Source of the DNA: an uncultured Alistipes sp.
GTDB taxonomy: Bacteria > Bacteroidota > Bacteroidia > Bacteroidales > Rikenellaceae
DNA length: 63,133 nucleotides
Assembly: GCA_900769445.1 (NCBI GenBank)
Contig: CAAGGR010000042.1
Coordinates: forward strand, 1 to 63,133
Direction: 5' to 3'
In this document: positions 8,235-17,718 of the stretch, piece after piece
How positions within the stretch are numbered: position 1 is the first letter of the stretch
Layout of the letters: every line of letters begins with the position of its first letter
Made by a program: the position numbers and the translations under genes
Notes under the pieces: generated by a model
What the model saw: the letters and a program-made list of their open reading frames with translations, nothing else
Database searches by the model: none
Told to the model about the DNA's origin: nothing

Positions 8235-8365
8235 AATTTCTTGTCAGAAGGGGTTAGATTTGTTCTATCGCAAAAGAAGATCCCCACGGGATAGTACACA
8301 TAGTACAGCCCGTGGGGTCTTACTTTTGGGATGGGACAAAGATATGCCCCTTATCACAAAAAATT
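8235..8365. repeat. Palindromic repeat family I, copy B (complete, 131 bp)
   Basis: Nearly the whole element is an inverted repeat. The left end AATTTCTTGTCAGAAGGGG mirrors the right end AATTTTTTGTGATAAGGGG read on the other strand. The inner stem is AGA(T)CCCCACGGG with its complement, and the loop is ATAGTACACATAGTACAG, the same loop as copy A apart from one base. It fills the convergent space between the S24 repressor and DPP III genes and stops at the DPP III stop codon. Confidence 0.85.
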
Positions 8366-10381
8366 TTAGTTCAAGGTTGGAAGGAACGAATACTCCTTAC
8401 CATACTTAAGATGCTGCTCGATGTAGTTAGCTGGGTAAGAGATCTTAACATCTACAATATTGCCATCCTTATCTGTAACAAGCTCATACTCAGGGTTAAC
8501 AAAACCTCCGTAAGGCTCGATGTTAAGCGCCTTATTACGAGCGATAACCTCTGCGTGGAACTCTGGGTCTACCTGTACAGCGTAGTCCTCAACGAGCTTC
8601 TTACAAGCCTCGTAGTCGCCCTCAGACTTGATGCGCTGCACCTCATATAGAAGCTCACCGAATAGCTCACGAAGACGTACGAAGTCGTTTACAACAACGT
8701 AGCTCTTGTCGTTCTGCTTAACAATCTCAATTACGTTCTCAGCCTTACCCTTCTCGTAGCACCACTCAGCGATAAGCTTACGGTTGCGCATATGTGACTC
8801 CTCAACATTCTTACCTGGCTCGATACGAGAGAGCTGAGTCTGCATACCATTCATAATATAGTCGCTATACTGAGACCAAGCTACATCCAAAGTAGGGATA
8901 AGACCAATCTCAATCATCTTCTCATCACCAAGGTAGTAGAGTGCAAATAGGTCGGCACGCGCCTCCTCCAAAGTTGAAGAGTAGGTACGAAGCTCGTCGC
9001 CCTTAGTACCTGGAGCAAGCTGACCTGAGCCATGACCAAGACACTCGTGAAGGTCTGTGTGAAGGTCATCACCAAGCTTACCATACTTCTTAGCGCGCTC
9101 ACGGTCCTCCTCGCGAAGGATGAACTCCTCAGCGAAGCCGTTGCCCTGAGCAGCCTTATCGTATGCGTAGGTGATATTATCGATAGTTACAGACTTTGAG
9201 CCGTGCTCCTTACGAATCCAGTCAGCGTTAGGGAGGTTGATACCGATAGCTGTTGCAGGGAAGCAGTCGCCACCAAGCATAGCTACAGTGATAACCTTTG
9301 CAGATACGCCCTTAACCTCCTCCTTGCGGTATGCAGGGTTGATAGGAGCGTTATCCTCAAACCACTGAGCGTTAGCTGCCATAATCTCTGTACGACGGCA
9401 AGCCTCCTCGTCGCGGAAGTTAACTACAGACTCCCAAGATGACTTGCGACCAAGTGGATCGCCATAGTTCTCGATAAAGCCGTTTACAACGTCTACGTTA
9501 GACTCTGTATCCTTAACCCAAAGAACGCTGTAGTCGTCGAAGTCCTTCAAGTCGCCGCTGTGGTAGTACTTGATAAGAGCCTCAAGCACCTCGCGCTGTG
9601 TAGGGTTAGCAACAGTGCAAGCCTTCTCCAACCAGTAGACAATCTGCTCGATAGCCTCGGTGTACATACCGCCTACCTTCCAAACCTTCTCGTAGATAAC
9701 GCCATTCTCATCCTTCATAAGCTTAGAGTTAAGACCGTATGAGATAGGCTCTGGATTGCCAGCATCTGCAGCTACCATCTTAGCATAGAATGCCTCAACC
9801 TCCTCCTGGTTAACACCCTCGTAGTAGTTGTTTGCAGACGATGTAACAACATCCACACCTGCAGTCTGGTTTAGGCGTGAAGCGTAGAGGTTAGCATCGA
9901 AGATAATCTGGCAGAGGAAGTCATCCTCAATCTGGCGATTCTCCTCGTTGATATACTTTGCCAACTGCTCACGGAACCAAGCCTCAGAGAACTCAGGAGT
10001 AAACTTATCGTTTGAGTAGTGGTGGTGGATACCGTTAGCAAACCACACCTTCTTTAGATACTTCTCGAATGCTACGAACTCCTCGCCATCGCGAACCTCC
10101 GAAGCGGTGTAGATAGCCTCCAATGTACGACGTACAGCGAGGTTGTACTTAAAGTTCTGATCGAAGAGGATGTCGCGACCACACTTTGCAGCCTCACCAA
10201 GATAGTAGATAAGCTCCTTCTCCTCCAACGATAGGTTCTCAAAACCTGGCACCTCGTAACGGATAACCTTGATGTCATCGAAACGATCGACAATCCAAGG
10301 CTGCTCGGTCTGCTCTGCAGCCTTGCCACATGAAGTTAATGCCATAACTCCCATAGCCATAATTCCAAATAATTTTTTCAT
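8366..10381 (-). CDS. Dipeptidyl-peptidase III (M49 zinc peptidase) lipoprotein
   Basis: 671 aa. Removes dipeptides from peptide N-termini. A lipobox (ALTSC, Cys18) predicts export and lipid anchoring. The M49 zinc motif appears as HECLGH near residue 443, and the second motif as LEEARADL about 50 residues later. Full-length for the family. Probably aids peptide use in the cell envelope. Monocistronic: flanked downstream by repeat copy B and upstream by a 278-bp gap. Confidence 0.9.
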   Translation of the reverse strand: MKKLFGIMAMGVMALTSCGKAAEQTEQPWIVDRFDDIKVIRYEVPGFENLSLEEKELIYYLGEAAKCGRDILFDQNFKYNLAVRRTLEAIYTASEVRDGEEFVAFEKYLKKVWFANGIHHHYSNDKFTPEFSEAWFREQLAKYINEENRQIEDDFLCQIIFDANLYASRLNQTAGVDVVTSSANNYYEGVNQEEVEAFYAKMVAADAGNPEPISYGLNSKLMKDENGVIYEKVWKVGGMYTEAIEQIVYWLEKACTVANPTQREVLEALIKYYHSGDLKDFDDYSVLWVKDTESNVDVVNGFIENYGDPLGRKSSWESVVNFRDEEACRRTEIMAANAQWFEDNAPINPAYRKEEVKGVSAKVITVAMLGGDCFPATAIGINLPNADWIRKEHGSKSVTIDNITYAYDKAAQGNGFAEEFILREEDRERAKKYGKLGDDLHTDLHECLGHGSGQLAPGTKGDELRTYSSTLEEARADLFALYYLGDEKMIEIGLIPTLDVAWSQYSDYIMNGMQTQLSRIEPGKNVEESHMRNRKLIAEWCYEKGKAENVIEIVKQNDKSYVVVNDFVRLRELFGELLYEVQRIKSEGDYEACKKLVEDYAVQVDPEFHAEVIARNKALNIEPYGGFVNPEYELVTDKDGNIVDVKISYPANYIEQHLKYGKEYSFLPTLN

Positions 10382-10658
10382 CTCTTAGGTTTATTATTAA
10401 AATATTTAATTAAAAATTTGCACAATTTGGGGCAAAGATAGAAAAAAAATTCAAATTAGTAGGGAGTAATTAGGAATCTTAATAGGACTCTTTTTATTAA
10501 AACCGCTCGGAGCGTACCACGCTTTTCTGTTTTCACCCCTCAGTTTGTTACAAACACAAAACAGAGATATGACATTTCTGTTACATTTGCCCAAATAACG
10601 ATTTTACTATTTGAAATAACAATAATTTGCATTACATTTGCACTGTGATTAAAGAATT
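10382..10658. promoter_or_regulatory. Divergent intergenic region: promoters of DPP III and the plus-strand transporter cluster
   Basis: On the minus strand TATCTTTG lies at 10433-10440, a good -7 box for DPP III, though without a clear -33 box. On the plus strand TTTG (10610-10613), a 19-bp spacer and TACATTTG (10633-10640) form a strong promoter with predicted start near 10647, just 12 bases before the next start codon. Nothing else recognised. Confidence 0.6.
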
Positions 10659-11048
10659 ATGGTTGTGAAGAAGATTGCTAAATACCTCTCTCTACTTCTG
10701 TTTGTTGCCATCGCCACATTAGGCTATACCAACGATGGAGAGAACTCGGTGGCAGAAAGGCTACCTGCTGAGGCATCGGCAGAGTTCTCAACCACCTTTA
10801 TCGATTCTACCACACACAACAGCGACATATCACTCTCGCGCCAAATCTCTTTGCCAAGTGTATTGCATCTACAAGGTGCAGCAAAGCGCACAAGCAACGC
10901 ACATAAAAACAACTTCGAGTTTATCGCTGCAGGCAAGGCTATAAATGTCTGTATCGAAAATCATATCTTCAAAAAATCTTCAACCATAAACACCTCGTTT
11001 ACCAAGCCCGAACATAAACTTATCAGGCTCGGTAAACTTATCATTTAG
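10659..11048 (+). CDS. Small exported protein of unknown function
   Basis: 129 aa. An N-terminal hydrophobic signal (KIAKYLSLLLFVAIATLGY) is followed by a low-complexity Ser/Thr/Ala-rich region and a basic C-terminal third (KKSSTINTSFTKPEHKLIRLGK). No family recognised. It starts about 12 bases after the predicted transcription start and is followed by three more plus-strand genes, so it may lead a small operon with the transporters. Could be a membrane-linked regulator or an envelope peptide; unproven. Confidence 0.55.
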   Translation: MVVKKIAKYLSLLLFVAIATLGYTNDGENSVAERLPAEASAEFSTTFIDSTTHNSDISLSRQISLPSVLHLQGAAKRTSNAHKNNFEFIAAGKAINVCIENHIFKKSSTINTSFTKPEHKLIRLGKLII

Positions 11049-11152
11049 CGTATTATATCCATCCTATTCTCGCACTGCGAGCTGGGATAACTACGCCTAA
11101 TTTTACGGATATATTATACACATAAACAACTAAATGACAAAGAGTTAAAACT

Positions 11153-11602
11153 ATGGAACAGAGATTTATCAAGATTCGCTCAACAAAGGATATCATCATC
11201 TTCACAGCATTTATCATCGCGGGTATTTTACTCGTCGTGCTACCAGAGAACATCGGTGCAAATATGGGTGGTTACACACTTATAGTAATAGGCATCATCC
11301 TCTCTCAAATCCTCAAGAGCGACTACTGCGACAAACAAACTCTAAAACGCTATTATAAGCACCAACTATACTTCGATGCTACACAAAAGAGCCTACTACA
11401 GAGAGCCGTAGCATCGACACCTAACACCATCGACACCACGTCTGAAGGTGCAGGACAGACACTACGTCTCGACATCTATTTCAGCCGTCAGGCAAACCGT
11501 GCATCACTACAACTCTTTGAGTATGTACCACACGAGTATTGCCCTTGCACCGAGGTGTACAACTACGACTTAACAGATATCAAACGACTAATTAACGAAT
11601 AA
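11153..11602 (+). CDS. Small membrane protein of unknown function
   Basis: 149 aa. Two adjacent hydrophobic segments (about residues 14-32 and 38-52) form a hairpin in the membrane. The remaining roughly 90 residues are soluble, starting with a charged helix (KSDYCDKQTLKRYYKHQLYFDATQ region) and ending with a short Cys-Pro-Cys sequence (YCPCTE). Its stop overlaps the next start (TAATG), linking it to the CaCA antiporter. No function recognised. Confidence 0.65.
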   Translation: MEQRFIKIRSTKDIIIFTAFIIAGILLVVLPENIGANMGGYTLIVIGIILSQILKSDYCDKQTLKRYYKHQLYFDATQKSLLQRAVASTPNTIDTTSEGAGQTLRLDIYFSRQANRASLQLFEYVPHEYCPCTEVYNYDLTDIKRLINE

Positions 11603-12549
11603 TGGAATACGTAATTCTAATTCTCTCGTTGGCGGGAATTGTCTTTGGTGCCGACTTTCTGGTTGCAGGAGCAGTATCCATCGCTCGCAAGTATCGCGTA
11701 TCGGACTTTGTTATCGGCGCAGCTATTGTGGGCGTGGGAACATCTATGCCCGAGTTGGTGGTTAGCTTTATTGGTGCAGTAAACGGCAATGCCGATGTAG
11801 CGATTGGCAATGTAGTAGGCTCAAATATCTTCAATATCCTTGGTATTTTGGGTCTTACGGCAATATTCTTTCCTGTGGCTATTGAGCGTAAGAATTTGAA
11901 GTTCGAGATTCCACTATGCATTGGCGCATCGGGCGTCTTGACCCTACTTGCACTAAACTTCTTTAGTGGCACACCAGCCTCTATCAGTCGCTTGGATGGC
12001 ATCCTGCTACTCTCGCTCTTTGCCCTCTTTATGTGGTACTCGTTTGCACGCGACAGAAAGAGCACAACAGAGCAGGAGAGTATCACCGAGGAGACTACCC
12101 CGCTATGGCTCGCTATAGTCAAGATTGTTGGTGGTCTTGCGCTCCTTATCACAAGCTGCGACCTCTTTGTGGATAACGCCGTACTTATCGCCAAGTCGTT
12201 TGGTGTAAACGACGCCTTTATCTCGTTGACCCTTATCGCCTGTGGCACATCACTCCCAGAGTTGGCTGCATCATTAGCTGCGGCGATGAAGCGAAACACC
12301 GCCTTGGCGTTGGGAAACATCGTTGGCTCAAACATCTTCAACATCACACTCATCCTCGGACTTAGCTCTCAGGTTATGCCTCTAAACTCTACGGGCATCA
12401 CCGCCGTTGACTATGCCGTGATGATTGTAGCAGCACTCATGCCCCTCATCTTTGGTCTAAGAGGCAAGGTTGGCAGAGTTGGTGGCGCCATGATGTTTAT
12501 ATGTTTCGTTGCCTATAATTGGTATCTAATATCTAATCAAATCATTTAA
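11602..12549 (+). CDS. Calcium/sodium antiporter, CaCA family (YrbG-like)
   Basis: 315 aa inner-membrane exchanger. Two inverted alpha repeats are visible: GVGTSMPELVVSFIGA then GNVVGSNIFNILG, and CGTSLPELAASLAAA then GNIVGSNIFNITL. The Glu in each PEL motif is the ion ligand in this family. About ten membrane helices. Coupled translationally to the small membrane protein before it and 3 bp from the Na/Pi cotransporter after it. Confidence 0.92.
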   Translation: MEYVILILSLAGIVFGADFLVAGAVSIARKYRVSDFVIGAAIVGVGTSMPELVVSFIGAVNGNADVAIGNVVGSNIFNILGILGLTAIFFPVAIERKNLKFEIPLCIGASGVLTLLALNFFSGTPASISRLDGILLLSLFALFMWYSFARDRKSTTEQESITEETTPLWLAIVKIVGGLALLITSCDLFVDNAVLIAKSFGVNDAFISLTLIACGTSLPELAASLAAAMKRNTALALGNIVGSNIFNITLILGLSSQVMPLNSTGITAVDYAVMIVAALMPLIFGLRGKVGRVGGAMMFICFVAYNWYLISNQII

Positions 12550-12552
12550 TAA

Positions 12553-14289
12553 ATGGGAATTTTACAAATCTTTACACTGTTGGGAGCCTTAGGTATGTTC
12601 CTCTACGGTATGAACCTTATGAGCTCTGGTCTGCAAAAGGCTGCAGGCGACAAGCTCCGTGGTTTCCTTACGGCAATGACCTCTAACCCATTCAAGGGTG
12701 TGATGACAGGCTTGGGTATCACCTCGCTCATTCAGTCATCATCAGCAACTACGGTGATGGTAGTAAGCTTTGTGAATGCAGGTCTTCTAACCCTTGCACA
12801 GGCTATTGGCGTGATTATGGGCGCAAATATCGGTACTACCGTTACAGCATGGCTCGTAGCATGGCTTGGCTTCAAGGCAGATATCTCTATCCTTGCCATT
12901 CCACTTATGGCTGTAGGTTTCCTCTGCTCAAACTCTAAGAAGAACCAGCGACAGAACATCGGCGAGCTTATCGTGGGCTTCTCGCTTCTCTTCCTCGGTC
13001 TTTCGTTTATGAAGGAGTCTGTGCCAGATCTCAACCAGACACCAGAGGTACTCGAGTTCGTGAAGAGTTGGGCAAGCCACGGCTTTGGCTCGGTGCTTAT
13101 CTTCTTGGTATTTGGTACGCTGCTTACCCTTGTTCTCCAGTCATCATCGGCAACCATGGCCATCACACTTATCATGCTTAGCATGGGCTGGATACCGTTT
13201 GACATGGCGTGTGCAATGGTTTTGGGCGAGAATATCGGTACTACCATCACTGCCAATATCGCCGCTTCGGTGGGTAACACACAGGCTAAGCGCGCCGCGA
13301 TGTCGCACACGATATTTAATGTATTCGGTGTTATATGGGCATTGATACTCTTCAAGCCATTCTTGGCTCTGGTAGGCTCAATTATCGAGTTGTTCGGTCT
13401 TCCAAACCCTGCTGCTGAGGGCTTTGTTGTAGACCCAAGTTCTGCATCTGATAGCACTGCAGCATTGTATGGTCTCTCGATGCTACACACTCTATTTAAC
13501 ACCTTCAACACACTGATTCTTATCTGGTTTGTACGCTTTATCGAGAAGGCTGTTAAGAAGATTATCAAGACCCCAAAGAATCAGGAGAACGATGCCTTCC
13601 GTCTAAAGTATATCACTGCAGGTCCTCTTGCCACACCAGAACTTGCTACCGAGCAGGCCTTCGACGAGATTATCCACTTTGCACAGATTTCGCGCAATGG
13701 TCTTGGCTACACTAAGCAGGCTCTCGTAGAGACAAACGAGGATAAGTTCGAAGAGCTACGCAAGAAGTTGGTTAAGTACGAGGAGATTTCGGATAAGATA
13801 GAGTACGAGATTGCCACATTCCTAAATGCCGTATCTGCAAGCGATATCAGCGAGACCACATCTGTACAGATTAAGGCTATGTATAAGATTATCGGCGAGT
13901 TGGAGTCGTTAGGCGACTCGGGCGAGGCTATCAGCCGCATTCTATCACGTCGCAACATTCATAAGAAGAGCTTCGATGAGGCTACTATAAAGCGACTTAT
14001 GGATATGGTCGAGGCTGTAGATTCTGCTTACGAGGCTATGCTTGAGAACCTTGATGCAGCACACAAGCGCACACTTACCGAGATTAGCAATGCATACAAT
14101 GCTGAGGAGCGAATCAACAACCTCCGCAACAACCTCCGCGATGCCGAGATTGAGGACATCGAGGATGGTGGCAAAAACTATCAAACAAGTGTCTACTACA
14201 TCGACATTGTTAATGAGTTGGAGCGAATGGGCGACTTTATAATCAATATCTCGCAGGACCTCGAGAGAGCCTTCGTAGAGCGCGACTAA
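12553..14289 (+). CDS. Na/Pi cotransporter family protein with PhoU-like tail
   Basis: 578 aa. Two Na/Pi cotransport repeats carry the signature QSSSATT and QSSSATM (SLIQSSSATTVMVVSF; LVLQSSSATMAITLIM). From about residue 350 a helical PhoU-like domain follows (DEIIHFAQISRNGLGYTKQAL onward). Likely moves phosphate with sodium. Downstream of the antiporter by 3 bp. Confidence 0.9.
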   Translation: MGILQIFTLLGALGMFLYGMNLMSSGLQKAAGDKLRGFLTAMTSNPFKGVMTGLGITSLIQSSSATTVMVVSFVNAGLLTLAQAIGVIMGANIGTTVTAWLVAWLGFKADISILAIPLMAVGFLCSNSKKNQRQNIGELIVGFSLLFLGLSFMKESVPDLNQTPEVLEFVKSWASHGFGSVLIFLVFGTLLTLVLQSSSATMAITLIMLSMGWIPFDMACAMVLGENIGTTITANIAASVGNTQAKRAAMSHTIFNVFGVIWALILFKPFLALVGSIIELFGLPNPAAEGFVVDPSSASDSTAALYGLSMLHTLFNTFNTLILIWFVRFIEKAVKKIIKTPKNQENDAFRLKYITAGPLATPELATEQAFDEIIHFAQISRNGLGYTKQALVETNEDKFEELRKKLVKYEEISDKIEYEIATFLNAVSASDISETTSVQIKAMYKIIGELESLGDSGEAISRILSRRNIHKKSFDEATIKRLMDMVEAVDSAYEAMLENLDAAHKRTLTEISNAYNAEERINNLRNNLRDAEIEDIEDGGKNYQTSVYYIDIVNELERMGDFIINISQDLERAFVERD

Positions 14290-14310
14290 CAAGCTCTCTT
14301 ATAAATATTT

Positions 14311-14336
14311 GGGGCGCGTCCAAATGGATGCGCCCC
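14311..14336. terminator. Convergent hairpin between Na/Pi cotransporter and meaB
   Basis: GGGGCGCGTCC, loop AAAT, GGATGCGCCCC: 11-bp stem with one G-T pair. No long T tract on either side, so efficiency is uncertain. Confidence 0.55.
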
Positions 14337-14355
14337 AACTTTATCGTATTCGCTC

Positions 14356-15462
14356 TTACTTGAAATATATATCGAGGAGTTCCTTAGCCGCAATAAACGA
14401 TGACAATTTAGCATCCAAAACGCGCTGCTCGACCTCTGCCAACTTAGACTCAATCTCTGGGTTGTTGTAGAAGCTCGACTTAAGCGTCTCGTTAATAGTC
14501 TCGTACATCCAATACTTATTCTGGCGATTACGGTTAGCCATAAAGTAGCCATTTAGCTCGATATGTTGCAGATACTGCTCCACACCCTGCCATACCTCCT
14601 CAAGGCCTGTGCCCTCGAGCGAGGAGCAAGTGTAGACCTTTGGTCGCCACTCCGAGTCGGGCAATGGGAATAACATCAATGCTCCCTGATACTGCGCCTT
14701 GGCAAGCTCCGCCTTCTGGACATTCTCGCCATCGGCCTTCGTGATAACCATCATATCTGCCATCTCCATAATACCGCGCTTGATACCCTGCAACTCATCG
14801 CCAGCACCCGAGATTTGAAGCATCATAAACATATCTACCATAGAGTGTACCGCAGTCTCCGACTGACCAACACCCACAGTCTCAATAAATATCACATCGA
14901 AACCCGCAGCCTCGCACAACACAATGGTCTCGCGTGTCTTACGCGCCACACCACCCAACGAGCCTGCCGATGGCGAAGGGCGAACAAATATATTTGGGTT
15001 TAGGCAGATGCTCTCCATACGGGTCTTATCGCCAAGAATTGAGCCACCACTACGCTCCGAACTTGGGTCGATAGCCAACACTGCAAGCTTATGCTTATAG
15101 GATGTAACCATATTACCTACAGCCTCGATAAAGCTCGACTTACCAGCACCAGGAACACCCGTAATACCAATACGAACAGACTTGCCAGAGTGTGGCAAGC
15201 ATCGCTCGATAATCTCCTGTGCCTGAGCATAGTGCGTAGGGTTATTACTCTCGATAAGGGTTATCGCCTGAGCAAGAATTGTAATATTGCCCGCAAGGAT
15301 GCCATCGACATACTCATCGGTAGTCATCTGGCGACGCTTCTTACGCACAAAATATGGGTTTACCACAGGTTGATCCTCCACGCCCTTAGTTACGTTTAGT
15401 GCGCTGTCGTGGTGGTGATCAAGATACTCCTTCTCGTAGTGTTCTATCTTTGTGTATGACAT
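14356..15462 (-). CDS. meaB: Methylmalonyl-CoA mutase-associated GTPase MeaB
   Basis: 368 aa from the ATG at 15460-15462; an upstream in-frame extension would need a TTG start and is less likely. G-protein chaperone that protects and loads the B12-dependent methylmalonyl-CoA mutase. P-loop GVPGAGKSSFIEAVG, then AIDPSSERSGGSILGDKTRM and VITKADG are typical. The mutase subunits are not in the window, but epimerase and decarboxylase genes of the same pathway lie 1.7 kb away on the other strand. Confidence 0.93.
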   Translation of the reverse strand: MSYTKIEHYEKEYLDHHHDSALNVTKGVEDQPVVNPYFVRKKRRQMTTDEYVDGILAGNITILAQAITLIESNNPTHYAQAQEIIERCLPHSGKSVRIGITGVPGAGKSSFIEAVGNMVTSYKHKLAVLAIDPSSERSGGSILGDKTRMESICLNPNIFVRPSPSAGSLGGVARKTRETIVLCEAAGFDVIFIETVGVGQSETAVHSMVDMFMMLQISGAGDELQGIKRGIMEMADMMVITKADGENVQKAELAKAQYQGALMLFPLPDSEWRPKVYTCSSLEGTGLEEVWQGVEQYLQHIELNGYFMANRNRQNKYWMYETINETLKSSFYNNPEIESKLAEVEQRVLDAKLSSFIAAKELLDIYFK

Positions 15463-15587
15463 AATATCTCTGTTATTTATTTCGCAACTCAAACAAATCT
15501 GATACGCGAAGGTACGAAAAATTTTTGTTCAATATGCCCCTTTAATTGAAAATTATTTGTCATTCGTTATTTTTAGGAGTAAAACTC

Positions 15588-15617
15588 TTTGATTTCTCAC
15601 AAAAATAGATAACTTTG
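15588..15617 (+). promoter_or_regulatory. Promoter of the BACON lipoprotein gene
   Basis: TTTG (15588-15591), 18-bp spacer, TAACTTTG (15610-15617). Predicted start near 15624, which argues against the in-frame TTG at 15615 and for the ATG at 15648. Confidence 0.55.
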
Positions 15618-15647
15618 CTTAAAACTTTAGAACTAACAAATACCAAA

Positions 15648-16907
15648 ATGAAACGACTATCACTACTTTTTGTGTGTGCACTCCTATCATTTGCCTGTGG
15701 CGACAAGGAGAATTCTGGTAACACCCCTACTGCCGACCCTGTAATAGATATCACCTCCGAGACAACCATATGGTTTGAAAGCGAGGGTGGCGAGGGCGAG
15801 ATTACATACGTCATCGAGAATACTCAAAAGGGTGTATCGCTAACCGCAGAGAGCAGCTTCGACTGGATTAGCAATATCATCGTGGGCGATAGCATCACAT
15901 ACACAGTGGAGGAGAATACGACTTTTGACAAGCGACGTGGCACAATCGAACTTAAGTATGGAAAGGTATCACGCATAGTAACTATCAAGCAACACTCAAG
16001 CTGCGATGTGGAATACACAGCAACTACTACATCGGGTAGTCTATACTATGGCGGTAGCAACCTATACAACTATTATATCGCGCTATCTAAAGTTGGCATA
16101 AGCGATAACGGCAATCTTAAAGCAAATAGCGAGTACTACTACTTCGATCTGTACAGCGCAACACCAGCACAAGGCAACATAGCACGTATCCCTAACGGCA
16201 CATACAAACTCACCACAAAGAGCAATCTCTACGACGGCGATATTGACGCAACATATAGTAATCTCACAGTAACAGACGATGCTGATTATAAGGAGATTCC
16301 GTTTACTAATGCCGAGGTTGTTGTTACCGACAATAGCATTGTTGCAGTGGTAGATTTTAGCAATGGCGAGCGTCATCTCATCACCTATAGTGGCTCATTG
16401 GAGATACCTTTCATAGATGACAATCAAGGTGGCGGCAATACAAATAGTGGCTACAGCACTCTTACCTCGGACCACCTCTTCAACATCGAGGATGGCGTCT
16501 TTGTTGGTGCGTGGGTAGGCGACCTTCTTGGCAATGGCTACGACACCTGCCAAGTATATATGTATGAGTATCTTGACTACGAGACTGGTGAGGAGTATGG
16601 CGACCAATTCCAGATAGATTTGCAACTTCCTCGTGGCACTACCGACATCTGTGGCACATACACCGAGGGTACTACCGCAGGACACTTTATTCCTGGTTCT
16701 GCCGAGGATGTTGGCGGTCAGTATTTGCAACAGAATAGTTGGTATATGACCGCAGGATATATCGACTTTGCACCTTTGGTATCGGGCAGCGTTACCGTAG
16801 AGAAGGATGAGACAAATTTATACACATTTACCATCGATACCGTTGACGACAAGGGCAATGCCATAAAGGGCGTTTTCAAGGGTCGTGGCGAATTTATAGA
16901 GTGGTAA
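15648..16907 (+). CDS. BACON-domain-like surface lipoprotein
   Basis: 419 aa from ATG 15648. Lipobox LLSFAC gives a lipidated Cys around residue 16. Residues about 30-120 resemble a BACON domain: FESEGGEGEITYVIEN, SFDWISNI and a final VSRIVTIKQ. Two further beta-rich regions follow (from SCDVEYTATTTSG and from SDHLFNIEDGVFVGAWVG), the latter rich in Asp/Gly/Tyr and ending GVFKGRGEFIEW. Such proteins often bind carbohydrate or mucin at the surface, but no enzyme motif is seen. Single gene with its own promoter and terminator. Confidence 0.7.
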   Translation: MKRLSLLFVCALLSFACGDKENSGNTPTADPVIDITSETTIWFESEGGEGEITYVIENTQKGVSLTAESSFDWISNIIVGDSITYTVEENTTFDKRRGTIELKYGKVSRIVTIKQHSSCDVEYTATTTSGSLYYGGSNLYNYYIALSKVGISDNGNLKANSEYYYFDLYSATPAQGNIARIPNGTYKLTTKSNLYDGDIDATYSNLTVTDDADYKEIPFTNAEVVVTDNSIVAVVDFSNGERHLITYSGSLEIPFIDDNQGGGNTNSGYSTLTSDHLFNIEDGVFVGAWVGDLLGNGYDTCQVYMYEYLDYETGEEYGDQFQIDLQLPRGTTDICGTYTEGTTAGHFIPGSAEDVGGQYLQQNSWYMTAGYIDFAPLVSGSVTVEKDETNLYTFTIDTVDDKGNAIKGVFKGRGEFIEW

Positions 16908-16922
16908 AACTAAAGTTTTTTA

Positions 16923-16968
16923 CACAAAAGACCGCTTGGCAATAGAGTGTCAAGCGGTCTTTTGTGTG
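16923..16968 (+). terminator. Strong rho-independent terminator
   Basis: A long stem pairs CACAAAAGACCGCTTG with CAAGCGGTCTTTTGTG around a 12-base loop, and T-rich sequence is inside the stem, so it may work on both strands. It ends the BACON lipoprotein transcript. Confidence 0.8.
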
Positions 16969-17039
16969 ATATGCGAAACAATACCCCAAAAAGTGCAAAA
17001 AAAGAGCCTAAAATATTTCGTAGTTTCAAAAAGATAGAG

Positions 17040-17047
17040 TATCTTTG
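17040..17047 (+). promoter_or_regulatory. -7 element of the mce promoter
   Basis: TATCTTTG at 17040-17047 with a weak TTTC/TTCG about 20 bp upstream. Predicted start near 17054, leader about 70 bases. May drive the methylmalonyl-CoA decarboxylase operon too. Confidence 0.5.
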
Positions 17048-17123
17048 GGTGATTTTTGAGATTCCAATTCGAAAAGTTATTTATAAATAAATACTAAGTT
17101 AAACTTTATAAAAATTAAACACT

Positions 17124-17534
17124 ATGAAAGTATCACACATTGAGCATCTCGGCATCGCCGTTAACAGTTTGGAGGAGGCAATCCCTTACTGGGAGAATGT
17201 ATTGGGTCTAAAGTGTTACGCTATCGAGGAGGTGGCAGACCAGAAGGTTAAGACAGCATTCTTTATGCTTGGTCAGACTAAGATTGAGCTTTTGGAGCCT
17301 ACATCTCCAGAGTCTACAATCGCTAAGTATCTTGAGACTAAGGGCGCTGGTATCCACCACATGGCACTTGCTTGCGAGAACATCGAGGAGCAGTTGGCTG
17401 ACGCTGAGGCTCGTGGTATCCGTCTTATCGACAAGACTCCACGTAAGGGTGCTGAGGGTCTTACTATCGCATTCCTTCACCCAAAGTCTACTCAGGGTAT
17501 TCTAACTGAGCTTTGCGAGAATAAGAATAAGTAA
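17124..17534 (+). CDS. mce: Methylmalonyl-CoA epimerase
   Basis: 136 aa, vicinal-oxygen-chelate fold. Interconverts (R)- and (S)-methylmalonyl-CoA between the mutase and the decarboxylase. Metal ligand regions are seen in HIEHLGIAVNSLEEA, GQTKIELLEP, GIHHMALACENIE and GILTELCENK. Normal family length. 184 bp ahead of mmdA; codon choice here and in mmdA is strongly biased (CGT, GGT), suggesting high expression. Confidence 0.93.
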   Translation: MKVSHIEHLGIAVNSLEEAIPYWENVLGLKCYAIEEVADQKVKTAFFMLGQTKIELLEPTSPESTIAKYLETKGAGIHHMALACENIEEQLADAEARGIRLIDKTPRKGAEGLTIAFLHPKSTQGILTELCENKNK

Positions 17535-17718
17535 TCTAATTTGATTGTTTTGGCGTTGCACTCACTCTTAAAATGCTCATTTACCAAAAGTAAACTCCGC
17601 TTTTCAGAGTTTCGTGCGCCTAAAACCAATTCAAATTATATCACTTATTAACAACGCGGGATGTAGACATTCCACAAACAAGACAATTAACTAAAAACTA
17701 AAAAAAATAGATTTCACT

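Noticed and set aside
15463..15492. N-terminal extension of MeaB
   Set aside because: Needs a TTG start; the ATG at 15462 begins the conserved protein.
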